64,000 nt of DNA from the NCBI GenBank assembly GCA_003550305.1, contig QKYT01000015.1, forward strand, positions 313,210 to 377,209, in the 5' to 3' direction. A program made the position numbers and the translations under genes. The DNA is from Glomus cerebriforme (lineage: Eukaryota; Glomeromycota; Glomeromycetes; Glomerales; Glomeraceae). A model generated the notes under the pieces. The model worked only from the letters and a program-made list of their open reading frames with translations, was not told the origin of the DNA and ran no database searches. Positions 1-14,974 of this stretch are shown piece after piece (positions within the stretch are counted from its first letter, which is position 1; each line of letters opens with the position of its first letter).

Positions 1-2109
1 TACGCCATTCTGCCGAAACCTACTAGTTTCGGCAAGCAACCTTATTTTTAGATAATTTGAAGTTTTAATTTAATATCTTAAAAAAGATTTAGGTAAATTA
101 AAATAAAAATCAATATTAATATTAAGTATTATAAGAATTAAAATAAGATAAGAAAAAAAAATTTGTTTTAAAATAATAGAAAATAAGAAAATATTTTTAG
201 AAATCAAATTATATAGAAATTAATTAGAAAAAATAAAAATAATATAGTTTTAAATAAATAAAATATTAAAAAAAAAAATAGATAAAATAGTATTAAAAAA
301 ATTTTAAAATTTTCTATTAATAAAAGTAACTATTTTAACTATGAGATAAAAATAACTTATTTAATAACTATTTTTGATAGTTAAAATAACATTTTTAAAT
401 TTAATCAAATATATATAAAAATTTAAGAAAATTTTATAAGAAGGCTTATTTATAAGAAAATAAATATCAAATTATTAGATGTTATAATTAAACTAAATAT
501 GATATACAATTAGTATAGTTTTTTATTTAAATAGTTAATAATCATATACTTATAAGTAAGATTATATTATAATAAAGTTATATTTCTAACTTTTTTTTTT
601 TTAAAAAAAAAAGTATATTATAATTATATAAAAAATGCTATTTTAATTAAAATATAAATAAAGCTAAAAATATAAATAATTTTTTTTAATACTTTTAAAT
701 TAAATATTATAAATTTTATATTAATTTTTTAAATAAATAAAAATTATTTTTTATTTTTTTTTTTATTAAGTTTAAATTAGTTATTAAATTTTTAATTTTT
801 TATTTTTTTCAATTAAATAAATTTTCATATATAGAATTGTTAAATTAATAAGATTATAATAAAAATATAATCTTTTATTTAAATTTTGCAATTTTTAAAG
901 ATAATTTAGTAATTTTATTTTATAAAAATAGTTAAATATTATTTATTTGATTTTTTTAAAAATTAAAATTTTGTTAAATATTAATATTTTTTACTAATTA
1001 TTAACTAAATTCTTTTTATTACTTATAAATTACATTTTTATAGTGCAGATACAAAATTCATTCTAATTATTTTAATACCAACTAATTATACTGTATAATT
1101 ATAATTATATTTATTAAGAAACAGTTAGTAAAACCTATTTTAATAAACATTTGCAATATATGCATAAACTCTAGGTAAGATTTGATCAAATAGAAGTAAA
1201 TAATATAATTGTATACTTTTATTTTAAAAAATAAAGCTTTGCATTTTGCATTTAAAAAAAAATATTAAATTAAATCAATTTACCAAAACTATTTTAATAA
1301 ATAAACTTTTTTTGTTATTCAAAAATTATTTTTTAATACTGTATAAAAATGCTCTGTTAGTATGGAAAAGAATTCGGATTTTTTAATCAATTTCTTCATA
1401 TACAATTGTAAGGATACTTGTAATACAGATCATGATAAAAGAAATCGATGTTATATTTTAAATGAATTTTACTATAATTTCTTTATGTAATAATTGTCAA
1501 AATTCTTCAAATTCTTTTATATCACATTCTAACAAATGTCAAAAATTTATTGAATTCTTGTTGATATAAATTATTTGAGACTTTTTATATGGATATTATG
1601 CGAGAATGTGCATGAATCATTATCTAAATGGATACATGTAACACTAAATTAAAAAATGTATATCGGAAATCTGCTTCGCCACAAACGAGCTGAACCGGAC
1701 CAGGTTCGGATCGTCCTCTATGCAATGATAATAGTATTATATAAAAGGACTTCATTTAGAAAACTAATCAAATTTAACCTTCTTAAACTCAATAAATAAT
1801 ATCAAAAGAGCCGCAGAAGAGCTGCCGGAAAAACAACTCCATAAACCGAGCATTTTAGGCAAGTCTAGCCTTTGAAAGTAAGTCATATAAGCCTTACAGT
1901 TTTGCTCCTCTTTCTCCCAAGAGCAAAGTTTAAAACGAACAGAATTGTTGGTTTGAAAGCGCGTTTCCACTTTTTGTTCAACATTTGTGCGTGTTTTTTT
2001 TGTCTTTATTGTTATTATAAGAAGAATTCGAGCATTTTTCGTGTAACAATAACGCAATTGAAAAGCATAAGGAAACTATTAAATACTATCTATATTTTAA
2101 AAAATAGAT
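1..2109. other. AT-rich spacer, no supported gene
   Basis: Extremely AT-rich DNA with long A and T runs and no ORF resembling a known family. A perfect 9-bp inverted repeat with a 6-nt loop lies at 11-34 (arms TGCCGAAAC / GTTTCGGCA). A T12A10 junction lies at 591-612. A GC-richer patch at 1660-1730 just upstream of the first gene includes CGCCACAAACG. Short open frames at 1764-2189 on both strands have no coding character that I can recognise. Confidence 0.6.
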
Positions 2110-3266
2110 ATGTCAACAAAATCAAAGATACAAAACGCTATGTCACATATGATGACCTCCGTGGTTGGCTCCCACTCAAAGTTGCATAAAAGAAGCGCGA
2201 AAACTGAAGAATGTGATGATGGTGGCTCCCATTCAAAAGTACAAAAAAGAAACTCGAAGGCCGAAAAGACCGAAGAATGCGAAGAAGGTATATTTGATAC
2301 AAGTCATTTTGTATTTTTTTTTTTAATGTGTAAACTAATCATTCATTATGCCTTTAGATGAATTTGATCCTACATTATTACCTTTGCCAAGTATGTCCAA
2401 ATTCCAAAATTTCTGTTTATGTAAATGAATATATAAGCAAAATTTTATTCCGCTTTTTCTTTTAGCAACCTCGACCAAAACAGCTACTCAACGTATTTAT
2501 AAGGAATTGAAAATAATTGTACATAAACAGGACACACCATCTAATGATTTAGGATTTTACGTGAAACTTGATAAGTTGCGTTCGGTTTACCAATGGGTTT
2601 GTATCCTTAAGTTTAATCTTCTTTCAACGATATGTAAAATCAAATGTTAAGCTAGTCCACGGATTTTCCATAGGTTGTGCAACTCACGGACTTTGATCCA
2701 AACATTCCTTTGGCTCAAGATATGGCAAGGCACAAGGTCAAAAGTATTGATTTGGAAATTCGCTTTGCACCTGATTATCCTAATTTACCTCCGTGAGTTT
2801 TTTATTCATAAAAAAGAATTTATTTTTTAAATCATTGCTATAATTGCAAATTTTGTATTCTTTAGATACATTCGCGTGATTCGTCCAAGACTTCTTCGAT
2901 TCATGAATGGTGGCGGTGGTCACGTAAGCGAAAATTTGATTTATTTAAATTTTTTTAATTAACTTAAAAATTAATATACATGTATATATTATTTTTTGTA
3001 AAAAGGTTACAGCTGGAGGATCAATTTGTATGGATTTATTGACTTTGGGTAATTCTCATGATCAAGGATGGTCTTCTGAATATACGATGGAAGCGGTTTT
3101 AATACAGGTTAAACTAGCGTTAAGCACTTTAAATCCTCCTGCAAGACTTGACCGGAATTGGAAGAATGAATATAGTCCAGTTGAGGCAATGAATGCTTAT
3201 ATTAGAGTTGCGAATCAACATGGATGGGGAATTCCACCTCAATGGGATACTTTGTTCAAACGTTAA
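2110..3266 (+). CDS. UBE2Q-type ubiquitin-conjugating enzyme E2
   Basis: Six exons (2110-2287, 2358-2390, 2466-2596, 2674-2792, 2866-2923, 3006-3266) give 259 residues with every junction in frame. After a Ser/Lys/Glu-rich N-terminus of about 70 residues comes a UBC fold. APDYPNLPPYIRVIRPR is the beta-strand and PxxPP segment. GGSICMDLLT carries the likely active-site Cys, in the same setting as UBE2Q proteins (GGxxCMELLT). These E2s lack the classic HPN tripeptide, and none is visible here. It should transfer ubiquitin from E1 to substrates in cytosol or nucleus. The first ATG of the long N-terminal frame was taken as start; nearby in-frame ATGs cannot be excluded. Its 3' end converges on KRR1. 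Confidence 0.85.
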
Positions 3267-3498
3267 GGATTTTATTTATCTTAATTATTATTATGTGTGA
3301 AATCGTATTAACTTTGCTTTTTGAAAATATCAAATGAAAGTATTTAATGTATAACCGGTGATTATTCGAAAATTAGATTCACACAATTATGAGAAACTAT
3401 TTAGAAGAATTGTACAAGAATTTATAATTATTCAATTGAATTAATAATAAATTTTCAATTAATCACAATAATCACAAAATATTTTATTTATAATATGA

Positions 3499-5001
<1,503 letters not shown>

Positions 5002-5548
5002 CTTTCTGTGAAAAAGTCAGATTTTTTTAAAATTATTTTTAAATTTTAAATTCCACGTGATTCTTTTAATTTGATTGGACGAAAATTACGAAAATTGAAA
5101 ATTATAGTACCTTATAGACATAGAAAACTACCAAGACGTGTAGTTAAGTAAAAAAAAAAAAAAAGCGAAGTTATACACTGTTCATTTCATACATACATTG
5201 GATACTCATTGGATACATTGGAATCTTGTATTAGTTCCAATCGTATCAGTATAGAAAATCCATTAGGTACAAATTAATTGGATCGCTCTGGTATAATTTT
5301 AATTGAAATTAATTTATTCCAGTTGAAGGTTTGAATTTGGGAGTAATCGCTATGCGAACTAATGATTTATGTCGTAATTTATTTATTTGTCATTTATTCT
5401 AATGACAAGTTCTTTATAATAGATTATATTGCATTCCGGATTCGCATAATTTTATTTACAATCACGTGATTACAAGCCATATCAAGAATTTTAATAAAAT
5501 CAATAAATCACACTCACTGATCATATTTTAAATCAATTTAATCTCAGA
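5002..5548. promoter_or_regulatory. Divergent promoter KRR1 / cytidylate kinase
   Basis: 547 bp between two opposed start codons. It contains two CACGTG palindromes, 5054-5059 near KRR1 and 5463-5468 (within ATCACGTGAT) near the kinase, and an A-rich tract at 5150-5164. Such E-box-like sites recur in other promoters of the window. Confidence 0.4.
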
Positions 5549-6691
5549 ATGTTGATTAATTTAATTCATCCTACGAATAATTTAGCCCCACAATGTAAAA
5601 ATACTGTTCAATTTAATAAAATTTTTTATAGAAATTTATTTCAACTTGCAATTGATGGTCCTGCTGCTTCAGGGAAAAGTTATTATCCTCAAATTATAAT
5701 TTAAATTGTTTATTCTTATAAAAAATTATTTTGACAAATAAAAAAACTCTTTTATTAGGTTCGACTGCTAGAATTGCAGCTCAACGATTAAAATTTGAAT
5801 ATATCGATTCAGGTAGCAATAGTAAATTATTGAATAATTGGTTAATTTTGTATTATACTAATTAAGAATTTGAATTTCGATTTTGAATTTTTGATTAGGA
5901 GCTATGTATCGAGTGGTAATTGTCTAATTATAATTCATCAACTTTAAAACAGCAACCAATTAACTTCATCTCTTAATTTTATTGACGCCCAGGTAACGCT
6001 AGCGGCACTTCGCCAAAACTTATCCCCAGTTTCACCAGAAGATGCTTCAAAAATAACACAATTAACTGCAACTTCTCATATCCATCTTCACACAATATTT
6101 AATCCTCCTACAATTTCATCTTCTAAACCATTATCATTACCACAAACACTAATATACCTAAATGGAGAAGATGTTACACATGAAATTAGGTCACCAGAAA
6201 TAACAAAAAACATATCCGGAATAGCATCAAATCCGGATGTAAGAAAATTGTTAGTAGAAAAACAACGGGCCTTTGCTAATGGCATATATTATAAAGATGA
6301 AAATTTATCATCATCTAAATTGAACGCGATAAGGAAACCAATGAAAGGAATCGTAATGGATGGAAGAGATGTCGGTACTGTGATACTTCCAAATGCTGAT
6401 TTAAAAATATTTGTAACAGCTTCAGCAAAAGTTCGTGCAATTCGTCGTTTTAAAGAACTTCAACAACAACAATCTCGTACTAAAAATTCTTCACAAATAG
6501 TAGATTTTAATAAAGTATTAGAAGATTTAGAGAAAAGAGATAAAAGTGATTATGAAAGAAAAATATCTCCTTTGAAAAAAGCTGATGATGCTGTTTTATT
6601 AGATACTAGTGATATGAGCGTTATGGAACAAGCCGATAAAATTATTAGTTTGGTTTTAGAAAGAGCTAAAGAAAAGAATATTGATTTATAA
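5549..6691 (+). CDS. Bacterial-type (d)CMP kinase, probably mitochondrial
   Basis: Four exons (5549-5678, 5759-5812, 5899-5915, 5993-6691) give 299 residues. It phosphorylates CMP/dCMP with ATP. The P-loop DGPAASGKSSTARIAAQRL is split by intron 1. Then come YIDSGAMYR and VTLAALRQN, the long insert between P-loop and core, IYLNGEDVT, GIASNPDVRKLL, MDGRDVGTVILPNADLKIFVTASAKVRA with the nucleotide-binding DGRD, RDxxDxxRxxxPL-like RDKSDYERKISPLKKADDA and LLDTSDM. This is the bacterial Cmk family, not the adenylate-kinase-like UMP/CMP kinase typical of fungi. The first 32 residues have no Asp or Glu and several basic residues, as in a mitochondrial presequence (inference). Four introns-worth of fungal structure and similar base use argue against contamination. 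Confidence 0.9.
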
Positions 6692-6892
6692 ATTAAAGAA
6701 ATTGCACATCGTAATTAGAATAAAGCCCCACCTTATATTATGACTAAATCTATTGTCATGTGATTTTGCCATCACGTAACATTTTGATGCGCAGGGTAAT
6801 CGGCTGCGCCACAAACGTTGTATAATTTTGATTTTAAACCAGTAGATACTTCTCGAAATCTAGATCGTTTAAACAAACAAAAAAGGTCAATT

Positions 6893-9800
6893 ATGGAAAA
6901 CGATCAGGAACGGGTTGACGAACAACAAACTTTTGACGACGAACTCGTGGAACCAGTTGATGAGGAAAATCAATATTCATCTTCTGACGCAGAAGAATCT
7001 ACTGATTCTGAAGCCGCTAAAGAAATTGCAAAAGGTTTCATTGTTGATGAGAACGAGGAGGAGGAGGAGGAGGAAGAAGAGGTAAAGGAGAAGCGTAAAA
7101 AGAAAAAGAAAAAAAGTAAGAAAAGACGACGTGAATCTTCGGAAGATCTAAGTGAGGATGAACTTGATCTCATTGAAGAAAACACTGGTGTGAAAATTGC
7201 TCGAAGTGAGGTATATCAACGTTTTATTTTTACATTATTTTTAGTATATTATTTATATTATTAATTTAGCGTATTTAATTTTCCTCTTTTAAAGCAAAAA
7301 TTCAAACGCTTAAAGAGAGGAGTAAGAAAGCCATCGAAAGATGTTAAAAATATTTTTGATGAAGACGAAGAGGAGGAAGTTTTAGAAGAAAATGAGGAGG
7401 ACTTCGTCGTATATGACGATGGAGAAGGTTTTATTGAAGGTGAAACACACGCACCAACATTATTCGAGGAAGTATTTCATGATCTTGAGGACAAATATAG
7501 TTTTGCTTTCCAAAAGATAGTAAGTTATTTTTAATTCGCTTTTATCAATGTATTTTGTTAATCAAATATATCTTACTTTTAATCGTCCCTTTAGGAAGAA
7601 CCACCGGATTTTAATATTGAATCATTGGAGAAAGTATTTAGTCCAGAAGCTTATTTAACTCGAAAAGATAAAGAAATAAAAGTGACTGATTTACCTGAGC
7701 GCTTTCAAGTAAGTTTATATTTGTCTTTTAAAGATAATTTAATTCGATATTAATGATTATATATATAATCATTAAATTTAGCTTCGACCTGATATCGTAG
7801 TGAATCGTAAACTTACAAAAGAAGAAATCAATCTAGCAACAGAAATAATAACCAAGTCCATTGCAGATTATCATGGAATTCTAGTATCATCACAGTTATC
7901 TAGAGCCGTTAAGAATGTCTTGACATCTTTCAGCCAAGAATTTATAGAAGTTCCATACATATGGACTTATAAAAGAGATTTAATTGCCAATTATGATGAA
8001 GATCCTGTAACACCAACCCTTACTCGAGCTGATTTGTGGTATATTCTTGATCACGAATATGATTTCAGAAAATTCGTGGAAATGAGAGATAAATTGAATT
8101 CCGAAATTTCTAAGAATCATTCTCAGGATCACTATATTAGTAAGGTATTATCAGAAGCGAAGGAGATTGATGAGCTTTATGATTTAAGCGTGTACATTAA
8201 ATTTCAAGAAAAGAAGGAAACTATAAGTGTTCAACAAATTTCACCAACAGAAGAATTGCGCCGTAAGGGCATGGTATCAAAGAATCTTAAATATTTGGAA
8301 TATATTCACAAAGGTCTCATCAAAATAGTTGACAAATTTGGAGTTCAAATTCCTTCATTTGTCCAAAGTCTCAATTCAGAAACAAAACTTCATCAACCTG
8401 TTAATGAGAACTTGACTCCTCTGGAAGTAGTACAACAATTCTATCCTGAATCTAAAGCTCCTGACGAATTATTAAAACAATCCATGGAATTGCTTGCTTA
8501 TGAAATGTCAGTTGATCCAATGTTCCGGAAATTTGTTCGTAATAATTATATCCAAAATGGACTTTTGGTAACTTCAGGTCCATTGGAAGTTATATCTAGT
8601 AACAACGAATGCTGGTCTTATTGCTTCTGGAAAATACCAATCCAAAAAGCATTCAATATTGATGGAGATTTTGCTCGAATTATACATTATAAAAATCAAA
8701 ATTTGATAAATATATCGTTTCAATTACGTAACGAAGAAAAATTTTTGGAAATATTAAAAAATAATATTGTAAGTGAAACCCCAAGGAGGTTTGATTTAGA
8801 AACCGCTCCAATTTCGAGTAGCCATGTTGAATGGAATAAATATCGCATAGATGCTGCTCTTAAAGCGTATAATGAAATTTTACGGCCAAATATTGAATCA
8901 TGGTTAATAGCAAAACTCAAAGCCAACGCTGAACAATGGATAATGGAACAATGTATGTTCAATCTAGAAAGGAAGATTGATGTTAAGCCATTTAGGACAT
9001 CAGAAATGCGTAGAAATGCAATCCCTCGCGTTTTTGCATTATCATTTGGAGCCGGTGGACTAGAAAATGATACTTGTTGTGTCTATATCAATGAACATGG
9101 TAAAAAGACTCAAGAATGGTCGTGGCCTATGCTCAAGGACTTTAATTCAAGAGAGGGAAATGAATTCCTGGATGCTTTAGAAGAATTTAACCCTCACGTT
9201 GTCGTTGTACGATGCTATGATTTTAAAACAAAGTTTTTACTTCAGACTGTTAAGAACTTTGTACGTTATCATAACGAGAAACTAAAGAGTCAATCTGAAA
9301 AAGCTACTGTAATTGTTTCTGATGATAAAGTAGCAATGGAATATACAGCTTCGGAAATAGCCAAAAAGGAATATCCCAAGTCGTCGGAGTTATCTAGATA
9401 TTGCACATCCTTGGCTAGAATGGTCCAAAATCCATTAATGGAACATCTTAGGCTTGGGGATAAAATATTGGCTATTAAATTTCACCCTTTACAATCCTTT
9501 TTGCCTGAAGAAAAGTTTAAAGAGGCGTTAGATCGGGCATTTGTTAATGTAGTTAATGAAGTGGGAGTTGATATTAATGATATTTTACATGATGAGTTTA
9601 ATGAGCCAAAACAAAGAGCTCTACATTACATTTGTGGATTTGGCCCTCGAAAATCAATCTATTTAAAGCAACTTATATTTGGGGAAAACTACAAACCATA
9701 TTATGAACCATTTATTGAAAGTCGATCTTCATTGAAAGATACGTATCTTGAACCAAAAGTCTTTCAGAATAGTGCTGGATTTTTAAGAATACGCCCTGAT

Positions 9801-11219
9801 CCTAACGAACCATTAGATGACAGTCGCATCCATCCTGATTTCTATGATTTGGCACGTAAATACTCTAGAAATACCCCCGATATGGATGATGCACGTTCAA
9901 GTCAAAAGTATTTCTTAATGCAATTGATCAAGAGAGAAAATAGAAATCCTTTTAGTGATAGGCGAAGGGATTACGAAATGCCAACTGTTGATCAAGTTTT
10001 CGAAATGGTTACTAAAGAAACGAAAGATAGTCTGTACCCAGGTCTAATTGTTCCAGTAGTTGTTAAGACTATTACTACTGGAGCTTTAAGAGTTCGTCTT
10101 AAGAATTCAGGTTTCGAATGTAATATTGGTTGGAATTATATAGACAAGAAAGTAAATAATAATATTGAAGAAGGTGATATACTTGACGCTTTAGTAAAGT
10201 CGATAAATAAAGAAGATTTTACTATCGTATTGAGTTGTAAACCAAGGGATTTGGAAAAAGGGCATCATAGATCTTTTCACGACAAAAGATTTGATGAGTT
10301 CATTGATAGAGAGGCTAAACATAATTATCAACCTCCATTAAAAGGTAAAGTTTTTTTAAAATACTATGTTTTAATAAATTAACTTATGTATATATTTTTA
10401 TCTTTGATTATTAGTTAAAAAAGTGAATCAATCTGTTCCACAACCCAAGCCGAAACCACCACGAACTATTACTCATCCTTGTTTTGAAAAAGTTTCTGCC
10501 CAAGAAGCTGAAGAAAAGTTATCTACGCAACCAAATGGATTTTATATCATTCGACCGAAGACAAATAACCCAGATAAGCTTTCAATAACTTGGAAGATTT
10601 ATGATAATGTTTACCGTCATTTCGGTAAGTTCCTCTAGAAATAGAGTATCGCTTGATATCAAATGATCAGATACTCAGAAGATATCATTAATTTTTTGAG
10701 TAGATATTATTGAAATAGGACTGGAACCTGGGCTTGAGGTTGGTCGCAGATTATTTGTAGAAAATGAACAGAAGACTGAGTATGAAGCTTTGGATGAATT
10801 ATTAGTCACGTATATTGAGGATACAAATGATTTTATTGATAAGATGATTAATCATCAAAGGTTCAGACCAACTGAAAGACAGCTAGATGAATATTTGGAA
10901 ACTTGTCTTCGAAATAATCCGAAATATACTGCGTATGGATTTTACATGGATAATGCTAACCCTGGCTGTTTCATCTATGGGTATAAATTTAAACCTGGAG
11001 CTCGAATGTCGAAAATGGTATCAATTGATTTATTGATTGATTGATTTTGGTAATAACAGAACTAAAATTTGTAACTAATCATATATGTTTGCTCTATATT
11101 AGAGAGGAATGTTTAGACCTTATGGTCTTCGTGTTGAAGAGTTCCGCTTTCACAATCTTGATGAACTTATAAATGGAATGAAGCAAAAAATCTATGAACG
11201 ATACACTCGCAAACGCTAA
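6893..11219 (+). CDS. SPT6: Transcription elongation factor and histone chaperone Spt6
   Basis: Seven exons (6893-7210, 7295-7519, 7595-7708, 7782-10344, 10415-10624, 10704-11017, 11103-11219) total 3,861 nt, exactly 1,286 codons plus stop. Start is the ATG at 6893; the open frame continues upstream to a TTG only. Order: a strongly acidic N-terminus with a Lys/Arg nuclear-localisation-like patch, the helix-turn-helix/YqgF/HhH tex-like core (QLRPDIVVNRKL, LHYICGFGPRK), an S1 RNA-binding domain (about 3360-3400 nt of CDS, GLIVPVVVKTITTGALRVRL), then tandem SH2 (ITHPCFEKVS, GFYIIRP, LSITWKIYDNVYRHFD) ending EEFRFHNLDELINGMK. It travels with RNA polymerase II, binds Rpb1 linker phosphosites through tSH2 and restores nucleosomes. 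It is shorter than yeast Spt6 because it stops right after tSH2. Confidence 0.97.
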
Positions 11220-11565
11220 ATGCGTTTTATATTATTTATTAAAGTTTCAATTTTTATTAACTTGTAAAAAAATTTAAAATATTATAACAGGATAAGATGA
11301 CTAGTATTAATTTTTTTTAATTGCTTAAAGAATTTAAATAAATCTTTTTTTTCAAAATTATATTGCGGCAATACAATCCGTTAATATACTGTTTTAACTA
11401 TTACCAATTGCATTTTGAGATTTATAATCAATTTGTGTAACATATGATGTTTACCTTTCGTTGATGATCAGATGACACGGAGCTGATATAGCCGTTCTCC
11501 GCAGAATATAATATTTTTTCCTTAGCTTTATCTTTCTTTTGACGCTATAACTTACATAACGTGCA

Positions 11566-14500
11566 ATGTTTAAAAATTCAAATCCGTTCGAAGAAGATGT
11601 TAGTAAGTATTCTTACAGAAGTGATAAAAATAAATATTTTTATGCTTTATTGCTCATATTAATCACTACTTATGGTTTATAGCTACTGCTACCAGTGAGA
11701 CTCTCACCAAAGAAAACTGGGAATTAATAACTGCATTAGTTGAAAAGGTTGACCAAGGTGGAGAACAAGGGTAAGAAAGTAATCTTATGCTCCATATCTC
11801 GTTCAACAAAAATTAACAACTTATATATTATTTAGTGCTCACGACTGTGTAGCAGCAATTCAAAAACGGTTGCTTCATAGAAACCCCAATGTTCAAGCCT
11901 ATGCTTTAACGGTAAGTCGAAATTGGTATTAGCTTTTTTTTCTCTCTCTTTTTGTCCCATATTTTGATCTAATTTTTATACGTTTTTTATTATGATAGTT
12001 ATCCAATTCCCTTGTCAAAATGTGTAGTGTTAACAGTATTAACGTGCATAAAGAGATATCTTCTCGTGCGTTTACACAAACTTTGACTCGTATATTACAA
12101 GACAAGGTTAGCAAAGTTTATAGCTTGTCATTATTGACAAAAATTTATATTTTAACTATCTAATTAATTGTAGAGTACACATGAAACTGTGAAAAATCGA
12201 ATACTTGATTTAATTCAAGAATGGAGCAATGAATTCGGTTCAAATGATGCTTTAAGTCTTATGGAAGAGACTATGAATAATTTACGATCACAAGGTAAGA
12301 CATTGTTATTTATTTATAAATTGTTGTGATAAATAGATCACTTATGGATAATTTTTTTAGGCTTTCAATTCCCTTCACCAGAGAAACCCAAAAAGGAATT
12401 AAGTGAAGTATGTGTTTTAAACCAATTTTGTTTTGAGCTTATTTTATTGGTCACTTACCTCAAGTATCATTTATAGTATGAACTTGAAAAACAAAAGAAA
12501 GAGGAGGAGGAGCAAGTTCAATTGGCTATGGCAATTTCTCTTTCGGAAAGGGAAAGACACGGATCACGAAATGTTGGTTAATCTCTTTTTACTTACATTC
12601 AACTATCTTATCTTGTGTTAACTTTATTTCTTTTTAATTTATCATAGACCACCACCACCACCAACAACAATACCACCATCACATCATCTGAGCCTGTATC
12701 ACAAGTATGTCCTCAATGTAACTTTACATTTTAGTTTTAAGATATTGGAATTAATTTCTTTTTTTTTATTTATTTATTAATTAAGAATAAGGATTTGCCT
12801 CATACACCTAGCGTCTCTAAGGTCAAAGCATTGTATGATTTTGTTCCTACAGAATCGGGCGAACTTGGATTTTCCCGTGGTGATGTTATTACGGTTTTAG
12901 ATAGTGTGTATAAGGATTGGTGGCGTGGGGAATTACATGGTAAAACGGGAATATTTCCTGTTAATTATGTGGTGAGTAGAGGTCATGAATTATATATATA
13001 TTTTTTCTTATTTTTTTAAATAATTTTTAAATGATTTTTACAGGAAAAACTTCCAGAACCAACTGCTGCAGACATTGCGAGAGAGGCGGAGATGGAAGCT
13101 GCCATTTTTGCCGAGGGTCGAAATATTGATCATTTATTAGAGTTGTTGGCAGGGCTTGAAACTACAAGAGATAGTGTCACAGAAAATGATACTATTCAGG
13201 TTCTATTTTAATTTTAATTCATTTGGTACACAAAAATTATCTGTCGCTATTTATTAAATTTTTGAAATTTTATATAGAATTTATATAACAATACATTACC
13301 AATTCGGCCAAAATTACTGAAATTAATCGAGAAATATAGCCAAAAGAAAGGTATGATTTAATAATTTTATATTAATTTTCTTAGGGTATTTATAATGAAC
13401 ATTTATTTATTCTTCAAAAAAAATTTTTAGATGACCTAATTGCATTAAATAAAAAATTCATGCAGGCCACTAAAACTTATGAGACACTTATGTCTGAATC
13501 ATTAAAAAAATATGAAGGTGAGTATTTATTTTAGGAAAATTCATGATTGTAATTATTAATTAATTTGGTGATTTCATGAATAACATTACATTTAGCATAT
13601 ATCAATCCAGCTCCATCCCAACCTCAATTTAATTTTCCACCAGTGACAACTGGTTATACACCTACGCAAAATTATCAACAAAATCCTGGGGGATTTGACA
13701 CTGCAACGTATGGTTATTATAATCCGCAACAACATTTCAAGCAGATATATCAACATCCACCACAGTCAGAACAATCGCCTGCACAACAACCTGCTTATCA
13801 GACGCCACAACAATATCCGCCACAAATTCAACAGGATGTTGTAGGACAACTTAGTGCTTATCAACAAGCACAATACCTTCCCACTCAACCTCAACAAGAT
13901 AATGAAATACGCCAACAACAACCTGCTTATCAGGCACCAAACCCTCAACACTATCCGCCTCAAGTCCAACAGGATGTTGTAGGACAACTTAATGCTTATC
14001 AACAAGCACAATATCCTCCCGCTCAATCTCAACAAGATAATGAAAAACATCAACCACAATTATCTAATTATCCTACACAGCAAGTACCATTATACCAACA
14101 AGATCAATTCAATGCTTATCAAGCAAATCAGCAGCAAAATCAGCAGCAATACCCTCCCGCTCAAAATCAACAAGATAATGAAAAACAACAACAATCATCT
14201 AATTATTCGACACAGCAGGTACCATTATATCCATCACAAGTTCAACAAGATGCACCTGGTGCTTATCAACAGGTACATCAACAACAAGAAACACAGCAAC
14301 AGAAGCAGGCAACTTCACAAGCACCTTCACAATTTGCAGCTACAGATAATCAATTTGCTCAATCTGCTCAATCTGCTACTTATCCTCCTCAACACCAACC
14401 ACCTTCGAATAATAATATATTAAATCCAGGTACTACTAACTCTCAAAGATCTCAACAACAACAGCAAGATAATATGTTAAACTTAGGCTCACAACCTCAA

Positions 14501-14974
14501 CAACGATTATACTCACAGCCACCTGGTGTTCAACAACAATCTCAGCAAAATCCAACAAATTATCCGCCTAATTCACAACCACCACTTCATCAAGTGCCTT
14601 ATTCCGGTCAATATTTATCAACAGATGGATCTGGTGGTTATCAGGCACAACCTTCAACTTCTCAGAATCCTGAAATCGCAGGAGGAGGACATACTCCTTA
14701 CAATACTCAGCCTCCAAATTCCAATAATAACAATATTTCGTATTCATTTAATGATACGGTTACTCCATATCCACCTACTACAGATCAACCACCACCACAA
14801 AGACAAGCAACATTATCGCAACCACCTTCACATCAACAGATTTCATTAGCAGAAATACAACAGCATATTAATCAATATCCACAACAAAATTCATACTTTA
14901 ATTCACCAGATGAATTACAAGTACCACAAGGATCAGCTCCTTACAATACTCCTGTTGCTAATATTAACATGTGA
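11566..14974 (+). CDS. HSE1: ESCRT-0 subunit Hse1/STAM
   Basis: About 13 exons and about 830 residues. Hse1 pairs with Vps27 on endosomes to sort ubiquitinated cargo. Visible in order: N-terminal [15 protein letters not shown] domain ([53 protein letters not shown]); a UIM ([18 protein letters not shown]); an SH3 domain ([38 protein letters not shown]); a GAT-like coiled region ([31 protein letters not shown]); and a long Gln/Pro/Tyr-rich tail from about 13640. The start was set by the first ATG, exon 1 ending 11602 at GTAAGT. The tail is longer and more repetitive than in yeast and includes an internal duplication (see repeat entry). Confidence 0.93.
13787..14230 (+). repeat. Imperfect tandem repeats in the Hse1 Gln-rich tail
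   Basis: Two consecutive copies of about 44 codons (13787-13917 and 13919-14052) share the frame QQPAYQ..P..YPPQ(I/V)QQDVVGQL(S/N)[15 protein letters not shown] more decayed third copy follows ([26 protein letters not shown]...). The Q/P/Y composition predicts a disordered, low-complexity region. Confidence 0.8.

Noticed and set aside
1764..2189. Overlapping 97- and 105-codon frames on opposite strands upstream of the UBE2Q-type gene
   Set aside because: No domain or splice support, and they lie in the promoter/5' UTR of a clear gene.
6818..6892. Upstream extension of the SPT6 first exon
   Set aside because: The frame begins with TTG, not ATG; the first ATG at 6893 leads into the usual acidic N-terminus.
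13766..14849. Open frames of 97-143 codons within the Hse1 tail
   Set aside because: CAA-rich sequence is free of stops in several frames; the Hse1 frame continues the VHS-UIM-SH3 protein.
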